From Anabaena cylindrica PCC 7122 (GTDB lineage: Bacteria; Cyanobacteriota; Cyanobacteriia; Cyanobacteriales; Nostocaceae), in NCBI RefSeq assembly GCF_000317695.1, contig NC_019771.1, forward strand, positions 6,331,837-6,395,836: DNA of 64,000 bases. The letters run 5' to 3'. Shown here piece by piece: positions 35,661 through 44,674 of this stretch. Positions within the stretch are counted from its first letter, which is position 1, and the number at the start of each line of letters is the position of its first letter. A program made the position numbers and the translations under genes. The notes under the pieces were generated by a model. It searched no databases, was not told the DNA's origin, and saw only the letters and a list, made by a program, of their open reading frames with translations.

Positions 35661-36422
35661 CGCGTGAAAATAAAAAATCTTCTTTTTATAATATTTTTGA
35701 TATTATTTACCGCTGTATTTTCTCCACAAGTCTTAGCTGAAGAAAAAGCGCCACACTGGAGTTATGGAGGTGCAGCTAATCCCACTAAATGGAGCCAAAT
35801 CAGTACTGAGTTTGCGATGTGTGAACTAGGAAGAGATCAATCTCCCATTAATATTGATGATGCTGTCCAAGGAACTCCTATAAATATAGAGTTTAACTAT
35901 AAACCGACACCTTTATCAGTAGTTAATAACGGTCACACTGTGCAAGTGAATTACAAATCAGGTAGCACTATCAATATCAACGGTGAGAAATATGAACTCC
36001 TTCAGTTTCATTTCCACACACCAAGTGAACATACTATTAGTGGCAAAGCATCGGCTTTAGAACTGCACTTGGTACACCGCAATGGAAAAGGGCAACTAGC
36101 AGTTGTTGGAGTCATGATGGCAAAAGGCACAACTAACCCCTTAATTGAGCAGATTTGGAAGCATATTCCGGCTGCGGGGAAAAACAATATTGTTCAAAAT
36201 TCCACCATTAGCGCTGCCAATTTATTACCTAAGAATAAAGCTTATTTCAGTTATACTGGTTCACTGACTACGCCACCATGCAGCGAAAGCGTTAAATGGA
36301 ACGTCCTGGCAGAACCTATTCAAGTTTCAGAAGAGCAAATTGAAGCTTTCCAAAATCTATATCAAGTAAATGCTCGTCCAGTGCAACCCATCAATGGTAG
36401 AAGGATTGAATTTCACGGATAA
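35616..36422 (+). CDS. alpha-type carbonic anhydrase, exported
   Basis: Zinc enzyme interconverting CO2 and bicarbonate, alpha (eukaryotic-type) class. The zinc ligands are in LLQFHFHTPSEH (two His) and ALELHLVHRN (third His). The N-terminal HWSYGG, DQSPINI and the C-terminal PPCSESVKW are all intact. A signal peptide is plain (IKNLLFIIFLILFTAVFSPQVLAEE), so it acts in the periplasm, where it could support inorganic carbon uptake. The start is uncertain: ATG 35571, ATG 35616 (AGGA nearby, used here) or GTG 35664 just before the signal peptide. The upstream part is made of repeat sequence. Confidence 0.92.
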   Translation: MVFDLLSESRFARFKRVKIKNLLFIIFLILFTAVFSPQVLAEEKAPHWSYGGAANPTKWSQISTEFAMCELGRDQSPINIDDAVQGTPINIEFNYKPTPLSVVNNGHTVQVNYKSGSTININGEKYELLQFHFHTPSEHTISGKASALELHLVHRNGKGQLAVVGVMMAKGTTNPLIEQIWKHIPAAGKNNIVQNSTISAANLLPKNKAYFSYTGSLTTPPCSESVKWNVLAEPIQVSEEQIEAFQNLYQVNARPVQPINGRRIEFHG

Positions 36423-36489
36423 TAGATTGGATTCTCTAACATCAATTTCTATGAGATTTGAGATGCCTAAGAAAAACTAAACTATCGCA

Positions 36490-37041
36490 CTAATCACCAT
36501 CAACTGGGCATATTTTATGATATCGCTCGTACCAAACTGTAAAAAAATGATGTTTTACTCTAACTCCCCAGATTCTTTCACTTGTACCCAATCTCAACCT
36601 AAACAATTCCTCAAACTGTGAGATTGTTTCAAAATCTTTCCAGCGTTGTTGAGCTTCATCGCAGATAGAATTGAGAGGTTGATGCTTATTGAGCTTCTTT
36701 CTATAATTGGATGCACCGTTATATGTTTGGGTTTCAACCTCTTGCCATGAATTATTCTGCAAAGACTTAAGATGAGGCTCAATTTCTTCTTTTTCCCATT
36801 TCCTTGCTTCGCCCCAACTCCATACCCCTTCCTGATCAGCTTCTGATACACACCATGAAAAATAATGGTCTTTGTAATCATCAGCGTCAACACTTCTCGG
36901 TATTTTTCTTAAATCAGGTTTCTCTGTAGCCCTGATTAACTTACTTGATACTTCAATATCTTGTAGCAGTCTAACTTTTTTTTGTTGTTCTTTTAGTTTT
37001 TTCTCATTGTTGCGCTTAATTCGATCTTCTCTCTTACTCAT
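36490..37041 (-). CDS. unknown protein, probable partner of the Panacea-domain protein
   Basis: Protein of 183 residues. The first 35 are very basic and helical (KREDRIKRNNEKKLKEQQKK), followed by a Trp-rich region (YFSWCVSEADQEGVWSWGEARKW) and a C-terminal part rich in aromatic and basic residues (RIWGVRVKHHFFTVWYERYHK). I recognise no family. The ATG at 37041 overlaps the stop codon region of the upstream gene by 8 bp (ATGAGTAA), so the two are translationally coupled. In this position a cognate toxin is expected for a Panacea-type antitoxin, but there is no motif to prove it. A longer reading from 37089 is less likely. Confidence 0.7.
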   Translation of the reverse strand: MSKREDRIKRNNEKKLKEQQKKVRLLQDIEVSSKLIRATEKPDLRKIPRSVDADDYKDHYFSWCVSEADQEGVWSWGEARKWEKEEIEPHLKSLQNNSWQEVETQTYNGASNYRKKLNKHQPLNSICDEAQQRWKDFETISQFEELFRLRLGTSERIWGVRVKHHFFTVWYERYHKICPVDGD

Positions 37042-37492
37042 CTTCTTCTGGTTCATTCCAAATTCCAGAATGATATTCAAAAATTGCATCTCTAGTTATT
37101 TCATTGTTACAGCTTGCCATAGGTGCTAGATCACCTCTTGCATTTTTCCAAGGATCTTCTTGATGATTAATGTCACTAAGTTGCTGTGCTGTATAACCTC
37201 CATAAAAATCTAGTACCTTATCTATATTCTCTTTTTCGCTATCTGTAAGTACACCGCTATTTCCTTCACTAAAAGATTCTGTATTGACCTTAAACTTACC
37301 TTTATGAACGTTATACAAATCTCGAACTACTGCTCCGTTAGCCCAAGCTTCAATTCTTTCTTCAAACAACTCAGACTCGTCCCATACTAAATTCCATGCT
37401 TGACTATAGTAGACAAGCTTTTGAAGTTTCATTGATGTAATTTCACCCTGTTTTTCAAGGATATAACGAGCAACATCAAATACTGTAGCCAT
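37034..37492 (-). CDS. Panacea domain (DUF4065, SocA/GepA-like) protein, likely antitoxin
   Basis: Protein of 152 residues. The Panacea/DUF4065 signature is the opening FDVARYILEKQGEITSMKLQKLVYYSQAW, seen here in pieces, then the ELFEERIEAWANGAVVRDLY block with the conserved W-x-x-G-P/A-V. It is the domain used by SocA-like proteolytic adaptors and by hyperpromiscuous antitoxins that neutralise many toxin folds. First gene of a two-gene leftward operon, overlapping an unrelated basic protein by 8 bp. An antitoxin or adaptor role follows from family and layout. A 350-bp spacer upstream holds its promoter. Confidence 0.85.
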   Translation of the reverse strand: MATVFDVARYILEKQGEITSMKLQKLVYYSQAWNLVWDESELFEERIEAWANGAVVRDLYNVHKGKFKVNTESFSEGNSGVLTDSEKENIDKVLDFYGGYTAQQLSDINHQEDPWKNARGDLAPMASCNNEITRDAIFEYHSGIWNEPEEDE

Positions 37493-37842
37493 ATTAGTTC
37501 CTCAAACAAACTACTATTATCGTTGATAATAAAACGTCATTTCGACTTGATATAAGCTCTATATGAGTCGTACTAAACTCTAATACTTGGATAATACACT
37601 GCAATATAAAATTGCAATTAAATTATAATAGCGACTTATTTTATAGTACAAGAATACCATAAGCGACTAGTATATGTCAAGTCTTTCTTTCTCATCCTCA
37701 AAACAATATCACCAAATTTCCCAGGATTCAGTTTGACTGCTGCACAGATGATTCAACCTGGTAAACTCAAGCGATAATAGATACATGGATGCGTAATACA
37801 GTTTTTCCAAGACGAATATAAAGCACTCAAGAATTTAAAGAA
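37493..37842. other. spacer upstream of the Panacea operon
   Basis: 350 bp, very AT-rich, without an open frame that I can support. It should contain the promoter and possible operator of the toxin-antitoxin candidate. No clear palindrome stands out. Confidence 0.4.
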
Positions 37843-38247
37843 TCATGGCAATTCACGCCACATAAAAGTTATGTCTGGGTTTGGATGTGGGATAAAACCA
37901 TGCTTTTCATACCAAGCCTTTCTATCAAAACCATCAGATGCAATAGAGTTTCCTGGTCTTTCTAAGAGGATATCCATTTTTTCTATTTGCCACAGAGCTT
38001 CACAAGTTTTTTCTAGCAACTCGGAACCATACCCACGTCTCTTAAATTGTTGCAAAATTTCTATATCAGATAAATACCAGACGCGTTCTTTAAACCTGTT
38101 AGTCCTGCATAAACTCTTCCCAAGACAAGTTCCGTCTTGCTTGAAAAGACCAAACGCTACACTCTCCCCTCCATATTCACTATTAACTTTCTTGAAGATA
38201 AGAGTCTCTCCATTTAAATGAAATGTGATCAACTTTTCACTAGTCAT
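37843..38247 (-). CDS. GNAT family N-acetyltransferase
   Basis: Protein of 134 residues with the GNAT fold. The acetyl-CoA pyrophosphate-binding loop is QQFKRRGYGSELLE near residue 65 (Q/R-x-x-G-x-G), followed by a helix and the AWYEKHGFIPHPN beta-bulge region near the C-terminus. Substrate unknown. Same strand as the Panacea operon but 350 bp away from it; downstream of sir by about 110 bp with a terminator between. Confidence 0.85.
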   Translation of the reverse strand: MTSEKLITFHLNGETLIFKKVNSEYGGESVAFGLFKQDGTCLGKSLCRTNRFKERVWYLSDIEILQQFKRRGYGSELLEKTCEALWQIEKMDILLERPGNSIASDGFDRKAWYEKHGFIPHPNPDITFMWRELP

Positions 38248-38292
38248 AGTACTTACTAAAAACTCTACTCAGTTGTTGGCTAAATTAAAATC

Positions 38293-38317
38293 CCCCTCCT
38301 TTTTGTGCGAGGAGGGG
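38293..38317 (-). terminator. rho-independent terminator after sir
   Basis: On the minus strand CCCCTCCT (38317-38310) pairs with AGGAGGGG (38300-38293), then GATTTTAATTT follows. It is placed about 40 bp after the sir stop codon and ahead of the GNAT gene, so the two are probably not co-transcribed. Confidence 0.75.
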
Positions 38318-38355
38318 TTATGTTTCAAAGCAAACTTTTGCGTGAGAATATCTTC

Positions 38356-40269
38356 CTACAGATTTTGGAAGTACTTATCTAGTGCATCATGTACCAAATC
38401 AGTCATTGGTCGATTTTGCTTTTCTGCTGTTTCCTTGAGGTGTAAATACACATCATCTCTCAGACTGACCCGATGACGTGATTTACCGCTGCTGGTGGGT
38501 TCTCCGGGTGTATAGGTGGCTGAAAATTCGCGGATAGCATCAAAACCCATGCGATCGCAAAAATCACCAAAACTCTCTTTTCCTTTGCGGAATTTTTTGA
38601 AGTAGATAAATATCGGTTCTAGGAAACTCTCTATATCATTGTCATGCAATTTCTCAATGATAGGTTGAGCTAAACGCGTTTGATCTGGTGAACCACCCAA
38701 CCACACTTGATAGGATTCCGGTGCGCTACCCACAAAACCCAATTCAGCCATATAAGGACGAGCGCAACCGTTAGGGCAACCAGTCATCCTCACCACAAAA
38801 TGGTCTTTTTGTAAACCTAATTTATCTAATAAAGCGCGGATTCTGTCTAAAATTCCGGGAATTGCTCTTTCAGATTCGGTAATTGCTAAACCGCAGGTAG
38901 GTAAAGCGGGACAAGCCATAGCAAAGCGAGTTAAGGCTGCTATTTGGCTAGGGTCAGCAACAACACCACAACGGTCTAGAATCTCTTGAATTGCTGCTTT
39001 ATCTTCTGGGTCAATTTCGTAAAATAGCAGATTTTGGTTGCCTGTCAGCCGAATGGGGAGGTTAAATTTCTCAACTATTTCCCGTAAAGCGGTTTTTAGT
39101 TGGAATGCACCTTCATCTTTAACCCGACCATTCTCAATGGAAATACCCAAAAACAGTTTACCGTCCCCTTGTTCATTCCAGCCTAAAAAGTCCTGATATT
39201 TGAACTTGGGTAAGGGTTTAAAAGGTTCGACACTTTTACCAAAATATTCTTCTACTTGGGTGCGGAATTTGTCTACACCCCAATCATTGATTAAATATTT
39301 TAACCGAGCGTGTCGTCGGTCGGTGCGATCGCCATAATCTCTTTGAGTAGCGACTACAGCTTTGACGAAATTATAAACATCATCTTTGCCGACATAGCAA
39401 ATGGGGTCAGCAACTCTGGCAAAGGTCTCTTCTTTATTATGGGTTCTTCCTAAACCACCACCAGCAAAGACATCAAACCCTTGCAATTCGCCTTTTTTAT
39501 TGGTGATGACAACCAAAGTCAAATCTTGGGAATATAAATCAACGGAATTATCACCCGGAACCGTGACACAAATTTTAAATTTGCGGGGCATATAGTGAGT
39601 TCCATAGATTGGTTCTACGGAATCATGAACAATAGTACCGTTACCATTGCTTTGTCGTGCAGCTTTGACATCTGGATGTTCTTCTACACTAATTGCTTTT
39701 TCCCCATCTAACCAAATTTCATAATAAGCGCCAGTTTGGGGAGAGAGCAAATCAGCAATATTTTGGGCATATTCCCAAGCATATTCATATTCTGGACGAT
39801 TTTTTAAAGGGGCTGGGGGAGCCATGACGTTGCGGTTAATGTCACCACAAGCGCCTAAAGTTGAACCTAAATTTTGGACAATAGTAGCGATCGCACTTTT
39901 AAGATTCTTTTTCAGGATACCATGTACCTGAAATCCTTGGCGAGTCGTAGCTCTGAGCGTATGATTACCATATTCATCAGCCAGCTTGTCTAAAGCCAAA
40001 TACAGCTGCGGTGGTACTAACCCACCAGGATTTTTTGTCCGCAGCATAAACTGATAATCTTTTTCTTGTCCTTTAGCGCGATTATCACGGTTATCTTGTT
40101 GATAAGACCCGTGAAACTTGAGAATCTGGATTGCATCTTCACTAAAGTGAGTTGTGTCCTGGAGAATCTCAGTAGCTACAGGTTCACGCAAAAAATTACT
40201 ATTTTCTTTGATACCTTCTACTTTGGAAGGCTTGCGGTTGCTAACGGGGGAAGGAGCAGAGTTAACCAT
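38356..40269 (-). CDS. sir: ferredoxin-dependent sulfite reductase with C-terminal RHH-like tail
   Basis: Six-electron reduction of sulfite to sulfide with electrons from ferredoxin, the last step of assimilatory sulfate reduction. Siroheme and [4Fe-4S] ligands are the Cys of CPALPTCGLA (about residues 450-460) and of TGCPNGCARP (about 492-500). The substrate-binding Arg-containing RATTRQGFQVHG is near residue 100. Residues 594-637 form an added tail, SRHRVSLRDDVYLHLKETAE followed by NRPMTDLVHDALDKYFQ, which looks like a ribbon-helix-helix unit (one strand, two helices). Single gene with its own terminator. The enzyme assignment is secure; sulfite rather than nitrite is judged from overall sequence. 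Confidence 0.95.
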   Translation of the reverse strand: MVNSAPSPVSNRKPSKVEGIKENSNFLREPVATEILQDTTHFSEDAIQILKFHGSYQQDNRDNRAKGQEKDYQFMLRTKNPGGLVPPQLYLALDKLADEYGNHTLRATTRQGFQVHGILKKNLKSAIATIVQNLGSTLGACGDINRNVMAPPAPLKNRPEYEYAWEYAQNIADLLSPQTGAYYEIWLDGEKAISVEEHPDVKAARQSNGNGTIVHDSVEPIYGTHYMPRKFKICVTVPGDNSVDLYSQDLTLVVITNKKGELQGFDVFAGGGLGRTHNKEETFARVADPICYVGKDDVYNFVKAVVATQRDYGDRTDRRHARLKYLINDWGVDKFRTQVEEYFGKSVEPFKPLPKFKYQDFLGWNEQGDGKLFLGISIENGRVKDEGAFQLKTALREIVEKFNLPIRLTGNQNLLFYEIDPEDKAAIQEILDRCGVVADPSQIAALTRFAMACPALPTCGLAITESERAIPGILDRIRALLDKLGLQKDHFVVRMTGCPNGCARPYMAELGFVGSAPESYQVWLGGSPDQTRLAQPIIEKLHDNDIESFLEPIFIYFKKFRKGKESFGDFCDRMGFDAIREFSATYTPGEPTSSGKSRHRVSLRDDVYLHLKETAEKQNRPMTDLVHDALDKYFQNL

Positions 40270-40485
40270 TACAGTAGTATGTTTGTCAATAATGCATCAG
40301 TTAAAGCTGAATTAGGAATTTATAGCAACGGACAAGGAGGTTAGGACATCAAGCGTATTAATGAAACTCCGTCCACAACAGGGTTTTACTCCTGACTCCT
40401 GCTATAACAGCACCTTTTCAGCTATGAGAACACCCAAAATTCGGTCGGAATTATGAAGAATAATCTAATTTTAACATGGCAAAAC

Positions 40486-40524
40486 GCTGGCTTTATCAGT
40501 GATTTAACACTTGATAAAACCAGC
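40486..40524 (-). terminator. hairpin downstream of outer-membrane protein gene
   Basis: GCTGGCTTTATCA (40486-40498) and TGATAAAACCAGC (40512-40524) pair over 12 of 13 positions around a 13-base loop. It lies in the 440-bp spacer between sir and the leftward gene at 40712. On the minus strand GTTTTGCC follows. It could be a terminator or a dispersed palindrome. Confidence 0.45.
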
Positions 40525-40711
40525 ACCTAGTAAACAGGTGTAATTTAACACGACATAACTTACTTTTTACCTGTTGACATATAAACATATTTATGATTTT
40601 GCCAACAGCCTTCATTACCTTGAATTGCACCAATTTACTCAATGTATTGTATCAGTCTCATCCTGCAATTTTCCCCCTGAGACAAATTTAGCAATCAAGT
40701 AAATTTTCTTT

Positions 40712-41248
40712 CTATCTAAAGCGATAGCCAAGACCACCATTGATGCTCACAGCAGAAGCATCACTATTTTGGTAAGCTTTAAGTCCAACTTTAGCATTAG
40801 TGTAGACGAGGAAGTTTTTGGCAACTTCAGATTCTACTCCAGCACCTACAACTACAGAATCTCTATTACCCAAAGGTGTTGGCTTACCATCTGCCTCTAC
40901 AAAAGAATAGCCACCAGTGATAAAGGCATTGGTTTTATTAGCAATGGGTACATCTAAAGAAACTTCAGGAATGATAGCAGTTGTTTCATCACTCCAGAGA
41001 ACATTACCGCGTGCGGAAAAGGGAGTATTTCCTAATTTCACACGGCCTGTGATATTTCCGCCCAAGGTAGCAGCATCGTTATTTTGACCGCCATTTGTAA
41101 CACCAGCCGCTACACCAGCACCAATATAACTAGCATCAGTACCCTTTTGTGTTTCAGCAGCAGCTTTACCAACTGTAAGAAATGCAGGAGCAATTACTAA
41201 AGAAGATAAAGCAGAAATGGTGAGTAAAGACTTGAGTAAACGTTTCAT
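40712..41248 (-). CDS. outer-membrane beta-barrel-like protein
   Basis: Exported protein of 178 residues. The signal peptide is KRLLKSLLTISALSSLVIA with cleavage probably after KAAA. The mature part is a series of alternating short strands with Gly turns (YIGAGVAAGVTNGG, LGGNITGRVKLG, AFITGGYSFVEA, SVVVGAGVESEV, AVSINGGLGYRFR). The C-terminal residue pattern ending in Phe-Arg after YR, with an aromatic near the end, is compatible with barrel insertion. The family resembles small porin-like proteins of cyanobacteria. The open frame starts at a TTG (41260), but ATG 41248 is more likely. Function unknown. Confidence 0.7.
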   Translation of the reverse strand: MKRLLKSLLTISALSSLVIAPAFLTVGKAAAETQKGTDASYIGAGVAAGVTNGGQNNDAATLGGNITGRVKLGNTPFSARGNVLWSDETTAIIPEVSLDVPIANKTNAFITGGYSFVEADGKPTPLGNRDSVVVGAGVESEVAKNFLVYTNAKVGLKAYQNSDASAVSINGGLGYRFR

Positions 41249-41487
41249 AATTTTGACCAATTTTTAGAAGTTTTACTGTTAAATTGAAAGTCGAATATTC
41301 AGATAAAAAAGTTCCAGAGAAGTTTCTAATTTGTTGAAATCCTGATTGCTAATCATGCAATATATTTAGGATTAAGTAACTCAGCCAGTTTTGCATCGAC
41401 AGTTATAATTACACAAGCATATTTTAGCATTCCAGATTACAAATTTAAGTTTTGAAGAGTTTGGGGAATTTCCTTGGAGATGAAATC

Positions 41488-42444
41488 ATGATCCCTGCAA
41501 AAATATTATCAGGTTTAATGGGTGTATGTGTCGGAGATGCCTTAGGTGTACCTGTGGAGTTCACCAGCCGGGCTGAACGCAAGATATCTCCGGTGACAAC
41601 TATGTTGGGTTATGGTACGTGGAATCAGCCACCGGGGACTTGGTCAGATGATAGTTCACTAACTTTGTGTTTGGTCGAATGTCTTTGTGAGGAATTTTCA
41701 CTTTTAGAAATTGCTAATTCTTTCTGGCGTTGGTACAAAGAAGGTTATTGGGCTGCTCACGGTGAAGCCTTTGATATTGGTGGCACGACAAAACAAGCTA
41801 TTCTCAATTGGCAACAGGGAGCGTCACCTCTAGAAGCAGGCGGTACTAGTGAGAAAAGTAATGGTAATGGTTCTTTGATGCGAATTTTACCAATGGTTTA
41901 TTGTCATCAAATGTTTACTTTTCCTGAACTCATTACCAGAGTGCATCAAGTTTCTTGCATTACTCATGCCCATATCCGTTCTCAAATGGCCTGTGGCATT
42001 TATATTAGTGTTGCGATAGAGCTATTGGCAGGTTTTGAACCTAAAGCAGCTTATTTACAAGGATTAAGCAAAATTCAGTCTCTCTATTCTGGCAGTGAAT
42101 ATATTTTAGAAAAACCCCATTTTGATAGAGTTTTTAGTGGTGAAATTGCCAGAATACCTATAGAAGAGATTAATTCTGGTGGTTATGTGGTTGATACTTT
42201 AGAGGCATCTTTGTGGTGTTTGTTAAATACCTCTGCTTATGCCGAAGCAGTTCTCAAAGCTGTTAATTTAGGCGGAGATACAGATACTACTGCCGCCGTG
42301 ACTGGTGGTTTGGCGGGAATTTATTACGGTGTGGAAAATATTCCTCAAGAATGGATTGACCAAATTGCCCGTCAACGGGACATCATTGACCTAGCAAATC
42401 GATTGGCTAAGGCTGTTGATAGTGAAGGGGAAATCGGCAATTGA
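41488..42444 (+). CDS. ADP-ribosylglycohydrolase family protein
   Basis: Hydrolase of 318 residues (DraG/ARH fold) removing ADP-ribose from proteins or small molecules. The dinuclear magnesium site is visible: GVCVGDALGVPVEF near residue 10, WSDDSSLTLC near residue 53 (conserved T/S-D-D pair) and NLGGDTDTTAAVTGGLAG near residue 265. The TTG at 41452 opens the frame, but the ATG at 41488 preceded by GGAGA fits the family. In nitrogen fixers DraG reactivates dinitrogenase reductase; this homologue may have another target, since no draT or nif gene is nearby. Confidence 0.92.
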   Translation: MIPAKILSGLMGVCVGDALGVPVEFTSRAERKISPVTTMLGYGTWNQPPGTWSDDSSLTLCLVECLCEEFSLLEIANSFWRWYKEGYWAAHGEAFDIGGTTKQAILNWQQGASPLEAGGTSEKSNGNGSLMRILPMVYCHQMFTFPELITRVHQVSCITHAHIRSQMACGIYISVAIELLAGFEPKAAYLQGLSKIQSLYSGSEYILEKPHFDRVFSGEIARIPIEEINSGGYVVDTLEASLWCLLNTSAYAEAVLKAVNLGGDTDTTAAVTGGLAGIYYGVENIPQEWIDQIARQRDIIDLANRLAKAVDSEGEIGN

Positions 42445-42500
42445 AGAAATAAACTCTTTCCTCAATTGCCAATTCACTGTAAATAGGGCTGACTACTGAC

Positions 42501-42528
42501 GAAAATACTCTAGCCAGTGAGTATTTTC
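42501..42528. terminator. perfect inverted repeat between convergent genes
   Basis: GAAAATACTC and GAGTATTTTC, 10 bp each with an 8-base loop, about 57 bp after the ADP-ribosylglycohydrolase stop codon and 115 bp before the 3' end of the leftward HTH gene. A-rich and T-rich stem ends make it a reasonable bidirectional terminator. Confidence 0.6.
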
Positions 42529-42642
42529 ATCAACTCTCATAGTCTGTCAAGAAAACTTGGAGGGTTTGTTCACAGGAAGATAAATTCTACTCTCTACCTG
42601 CTCCTCTGCTTGTCTACACCTGCAATTTCTGGGTTAGTAGGA

Positions 42643-43644
42643 CTAAACCAAAGATAGGGAGTAGACTTGACCATCAATCAACAGTCGGGTGATGCCTTTG
42701 GCTTGGAGATGGGTACTAGCTTTGTGCAGCATTCTACTGTCAGGAACTTTAATCACGCGATCGCGCTTAGTAGAAAAGCGCTTGGCTACTCGGTGATTAT
42801 CAAACACTGGTAGAGTTTTCTGTTGGGTTTCGATGGTGGGAATTGTCCCTAAGTCGCCAAAATCCTTGAGTGGCCTGGTAATTAATTCCGCAGAACGGTC
42901 AATTACTAAGTAGCAAGTTTTGGGTAAATTAGCCACCGAAAAGGGTAAGACTTGAACAGGTGCTTCTCCTGGCTTACGTCTTGTGACTAAAGGTGTTGGT
43001 TCCTCGTAGTCTTCATCCTCAAAGTCTTCCTCATCTTCGTACAAATCATCATCTAAATCGTCCAGATCATCTGACTCATCTAGCAAGTCTTCGTCGAAGA
43101 TATCCTCAATCAGGTTTACCGCTGGATGTTCATCCTCTAGGATGATTCTGGGTATGCTGGGGATTTCTGGCGGCTTGTGTCGGACAATTTCGATTTCCTT
43201 GACTACTGGTTTCGGTTTTTCAGTGGCTGAGGAGCGAGTTTTCACCCTTCTAATAGCCGGGATTGGCTGGGGAAACTGCTCAGAATTAGGTTCTTCTTCT
43301 ATAGCTGGCTGCTGTAGTTCAACCTTTGGCAACTTTACACTAGTGCGATCGCTAGAGGCATCCCTATTGACTGCTTCTGTTTCTATCTCTTCCGATTGAT
43401 TACTCAACAGAGGTAACTGCTCATAGCTTACCTGCGCTCTGCCTTCAGGGGTTCTAGCAGCACGTTTTAGAGAAACAAGGTACTCATACTCTTCTTCTGG
43501 TAAGGTACTTTTGAGCAATCGGCTAATTGTTGAGTTACTCACACCATAGCGTTCTGCCAAAGTCGATGTTGTCTCGGCAGTCTCTCTATATAGCTTGAGA
43601 ATCTCTTGTTTGTCAGAATCTGTTAATTTTCTCACGGTAGACAC
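42643..43644 (-). CDS. helix-turn-helix protein with long acidic linker
   Basis: Protein of 333 residues. An N-terminal helix-turn-helix of the transposase/Hin-resolvase type occupies about 5-50 (LTDSDKQEILKLYRET, ERYGVSNSTISRLL). Residues 70-170 are a Pro/Glu/Lys-rich linker, and about 180-215 a nearly continuous acidic run (DLDDLDDDLYEDEEDFEDED). The C-terminal part (about 225-333) is a folded domain starting PFSVANLPKTCYLVIDRSAEL and ending LLIDGQVYSLSLV. No catalytic motif is seen. Starts are non-ATG (TTG 43647, GTG 43644 or GTG 43632). It follows the membrane-protein gene by 9 bp, clearly an operon. Confidence 0.75.
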   Translation of the reverse strand: MSTVRKLTDSDKQEILKLYRETAETTSTLAERYGVSNSTISRLLKSTLPEEEYEYLVSLKRAARTPEGRAQVSYEQLPLLSNQSEEIETEAVNRDASSDRTSVKLPKVELQQPAIEEEPNSEQFPQPIPAIRRVKTRSSATEKPKPVVKEIEIVRHKPPEIPSIPRIILEDEHPAVNLIEDIFDEDLLDESDDLDDLDDDLYEDEEDFEDEDYEEPTPLVTRRKPGEAPVQVLPFSVANLPKTCYLVIDRSAELITRPLKDFGDLGTIPTIETQQKTLPVFDNHRVAKRFSTKRDRVIKVPDSRMLHKASTHLQAKGITRLLIDGQVYSLSLV

Positions 43645-43653
43645 CAAAATTTG

Positions 43654-44532
43654 TTAACTTCGTTTGCGTCCACTGGTACGCCGCTTGAGGCTTAATGATG
43701 CTTCGTATTCTAAAGCAGCGCCCATACCAAATAAAACTCCACTAAACACCCAGAACACTTCTAGTATGTCTCCACTTTGATAATCGGGAACATAATTAGT
43801 GGCATATTTAAACCACATATCTGCAATGTAGAGCGAAAATGCCGCCGCTGCAATCATTCGCCAGGATAAAGAAACTTTTCCTCCCCAAAAGGCCAGCAGC
43901 ATAATTGTCGCAATAATTAACAGCAGCACATCACTAACTACATAAAACCAATTCAAAGCAAAAGTTATCTTTTGAATAAGAGTATCTAGTCCCTCCGCAG
44001 ACGCTTTATTTGTCTGAGAAATCCACCAGGCAACAAAACTGCCTAATAATCCAATTGAGGCTACAATTAGCCACTGCCATTTTTCTAGATTAATTCGCCG
44101 GGAGAACAAAGCTAAAGCCATACCTGCGCCCAGGAATATATAACTCAGAACAAAAAATATATCTCCTAAAGATACTTCTGGGTCTTGTTTTAACACCACT
44201 TCTGTATAGCCAAAAATTATCCCTCCAAGAAAGTAGGCCATCATACCTAAGCCAATTAGTAGCCAAACCTTTCGACTACTGACAATCTGGTTACTCTGCC
44301 AGTTTCTTAAGCATAAGACACCTGCACCCAAGTAAGCCAAAGCTTCAAAAATGTTCGTCCCCAAAACATACCAATCACCACGGTTTTCCGTGCCATTAGG
44401 CCCAGGGATTTTAGCGCTAAACAACAAAAAGTATAAAAGCGCCAGCAAAGCCCAGCCCATGGCAACCAAAATGATGTTTTGAGTAGTGAAAATCGACTTA
44501 GAACGGTATGAATTGTTGTAAGAGTTACTCAT
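43654..44532 (-). CDS. polytopic membrane protein of unknown function
   Basis: Protein of 292 residues with about eight hydrophobic helices (for example NIILVAMGWALLALLYFLLF, then WLLIGLGMMAYFLGGIIFGY, IFFVLSYIFLGAGMALALF and the C-terminal WVFSGVLFGMGAALEYE). The C-terminus is basic (LKRRTSGRKRS), so probably cytoplasmic. It resembles the membrane sensory halves of signalling proteins but has no output domain. It is nine bases upstream of the HTH/acidic gene on the same strand. An anti-regulator or sensor role for the neighbour is conceivable but unproven. ATG 44532 is preferred to the TTG at 44541. Confidence 0.75.
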   Translation of the reverse strand: MSNSYNNSYRSKSIFTTQNIILVAMGWALLALLYFLLFSAKIPGPNGTENRGDWYVLGTNIFEALAYLGAGVLCLRNWQSNQIVSSRKVWLLIGLGMMAYFLGGIIFGYTEVVLKQDPEVSLGDIFFVLSYIFLGAGMALALFSRRINLEKWQWLIVASIGLLGSFVAWWISQTNKASAEGLDTLIQKITFALNWFYVVSDVLLLIIATIMLLAFWGGKVSLSWRMIAAAAFSLYIADMWFKYATNYVPDYQSGDILEVFWVFSGVLFGMGAALEYEASLSLKRRTSGRKRS

Positions 44533-44674
44533 AAGTCTCAACTAGGTAAATGCACTCTAGCAGTATTTTTGGTGCAATTTGATGATGTGGACAGCAGTTG
44601 ATCTACTGGATGTTACACCATTTAACACCTAAAGCAAGAGCTAATGGACAGTTTGTAATCAAATAATATCCATG

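Noticed and set aside
37042..37089. N-terminal extension of the Panacea partner protein
   Set aside because: The upstream 16 codons overlap the antitoxin gene more deeply; the ATG in ATGAGTAA at 37041 gives a normal coupled start.
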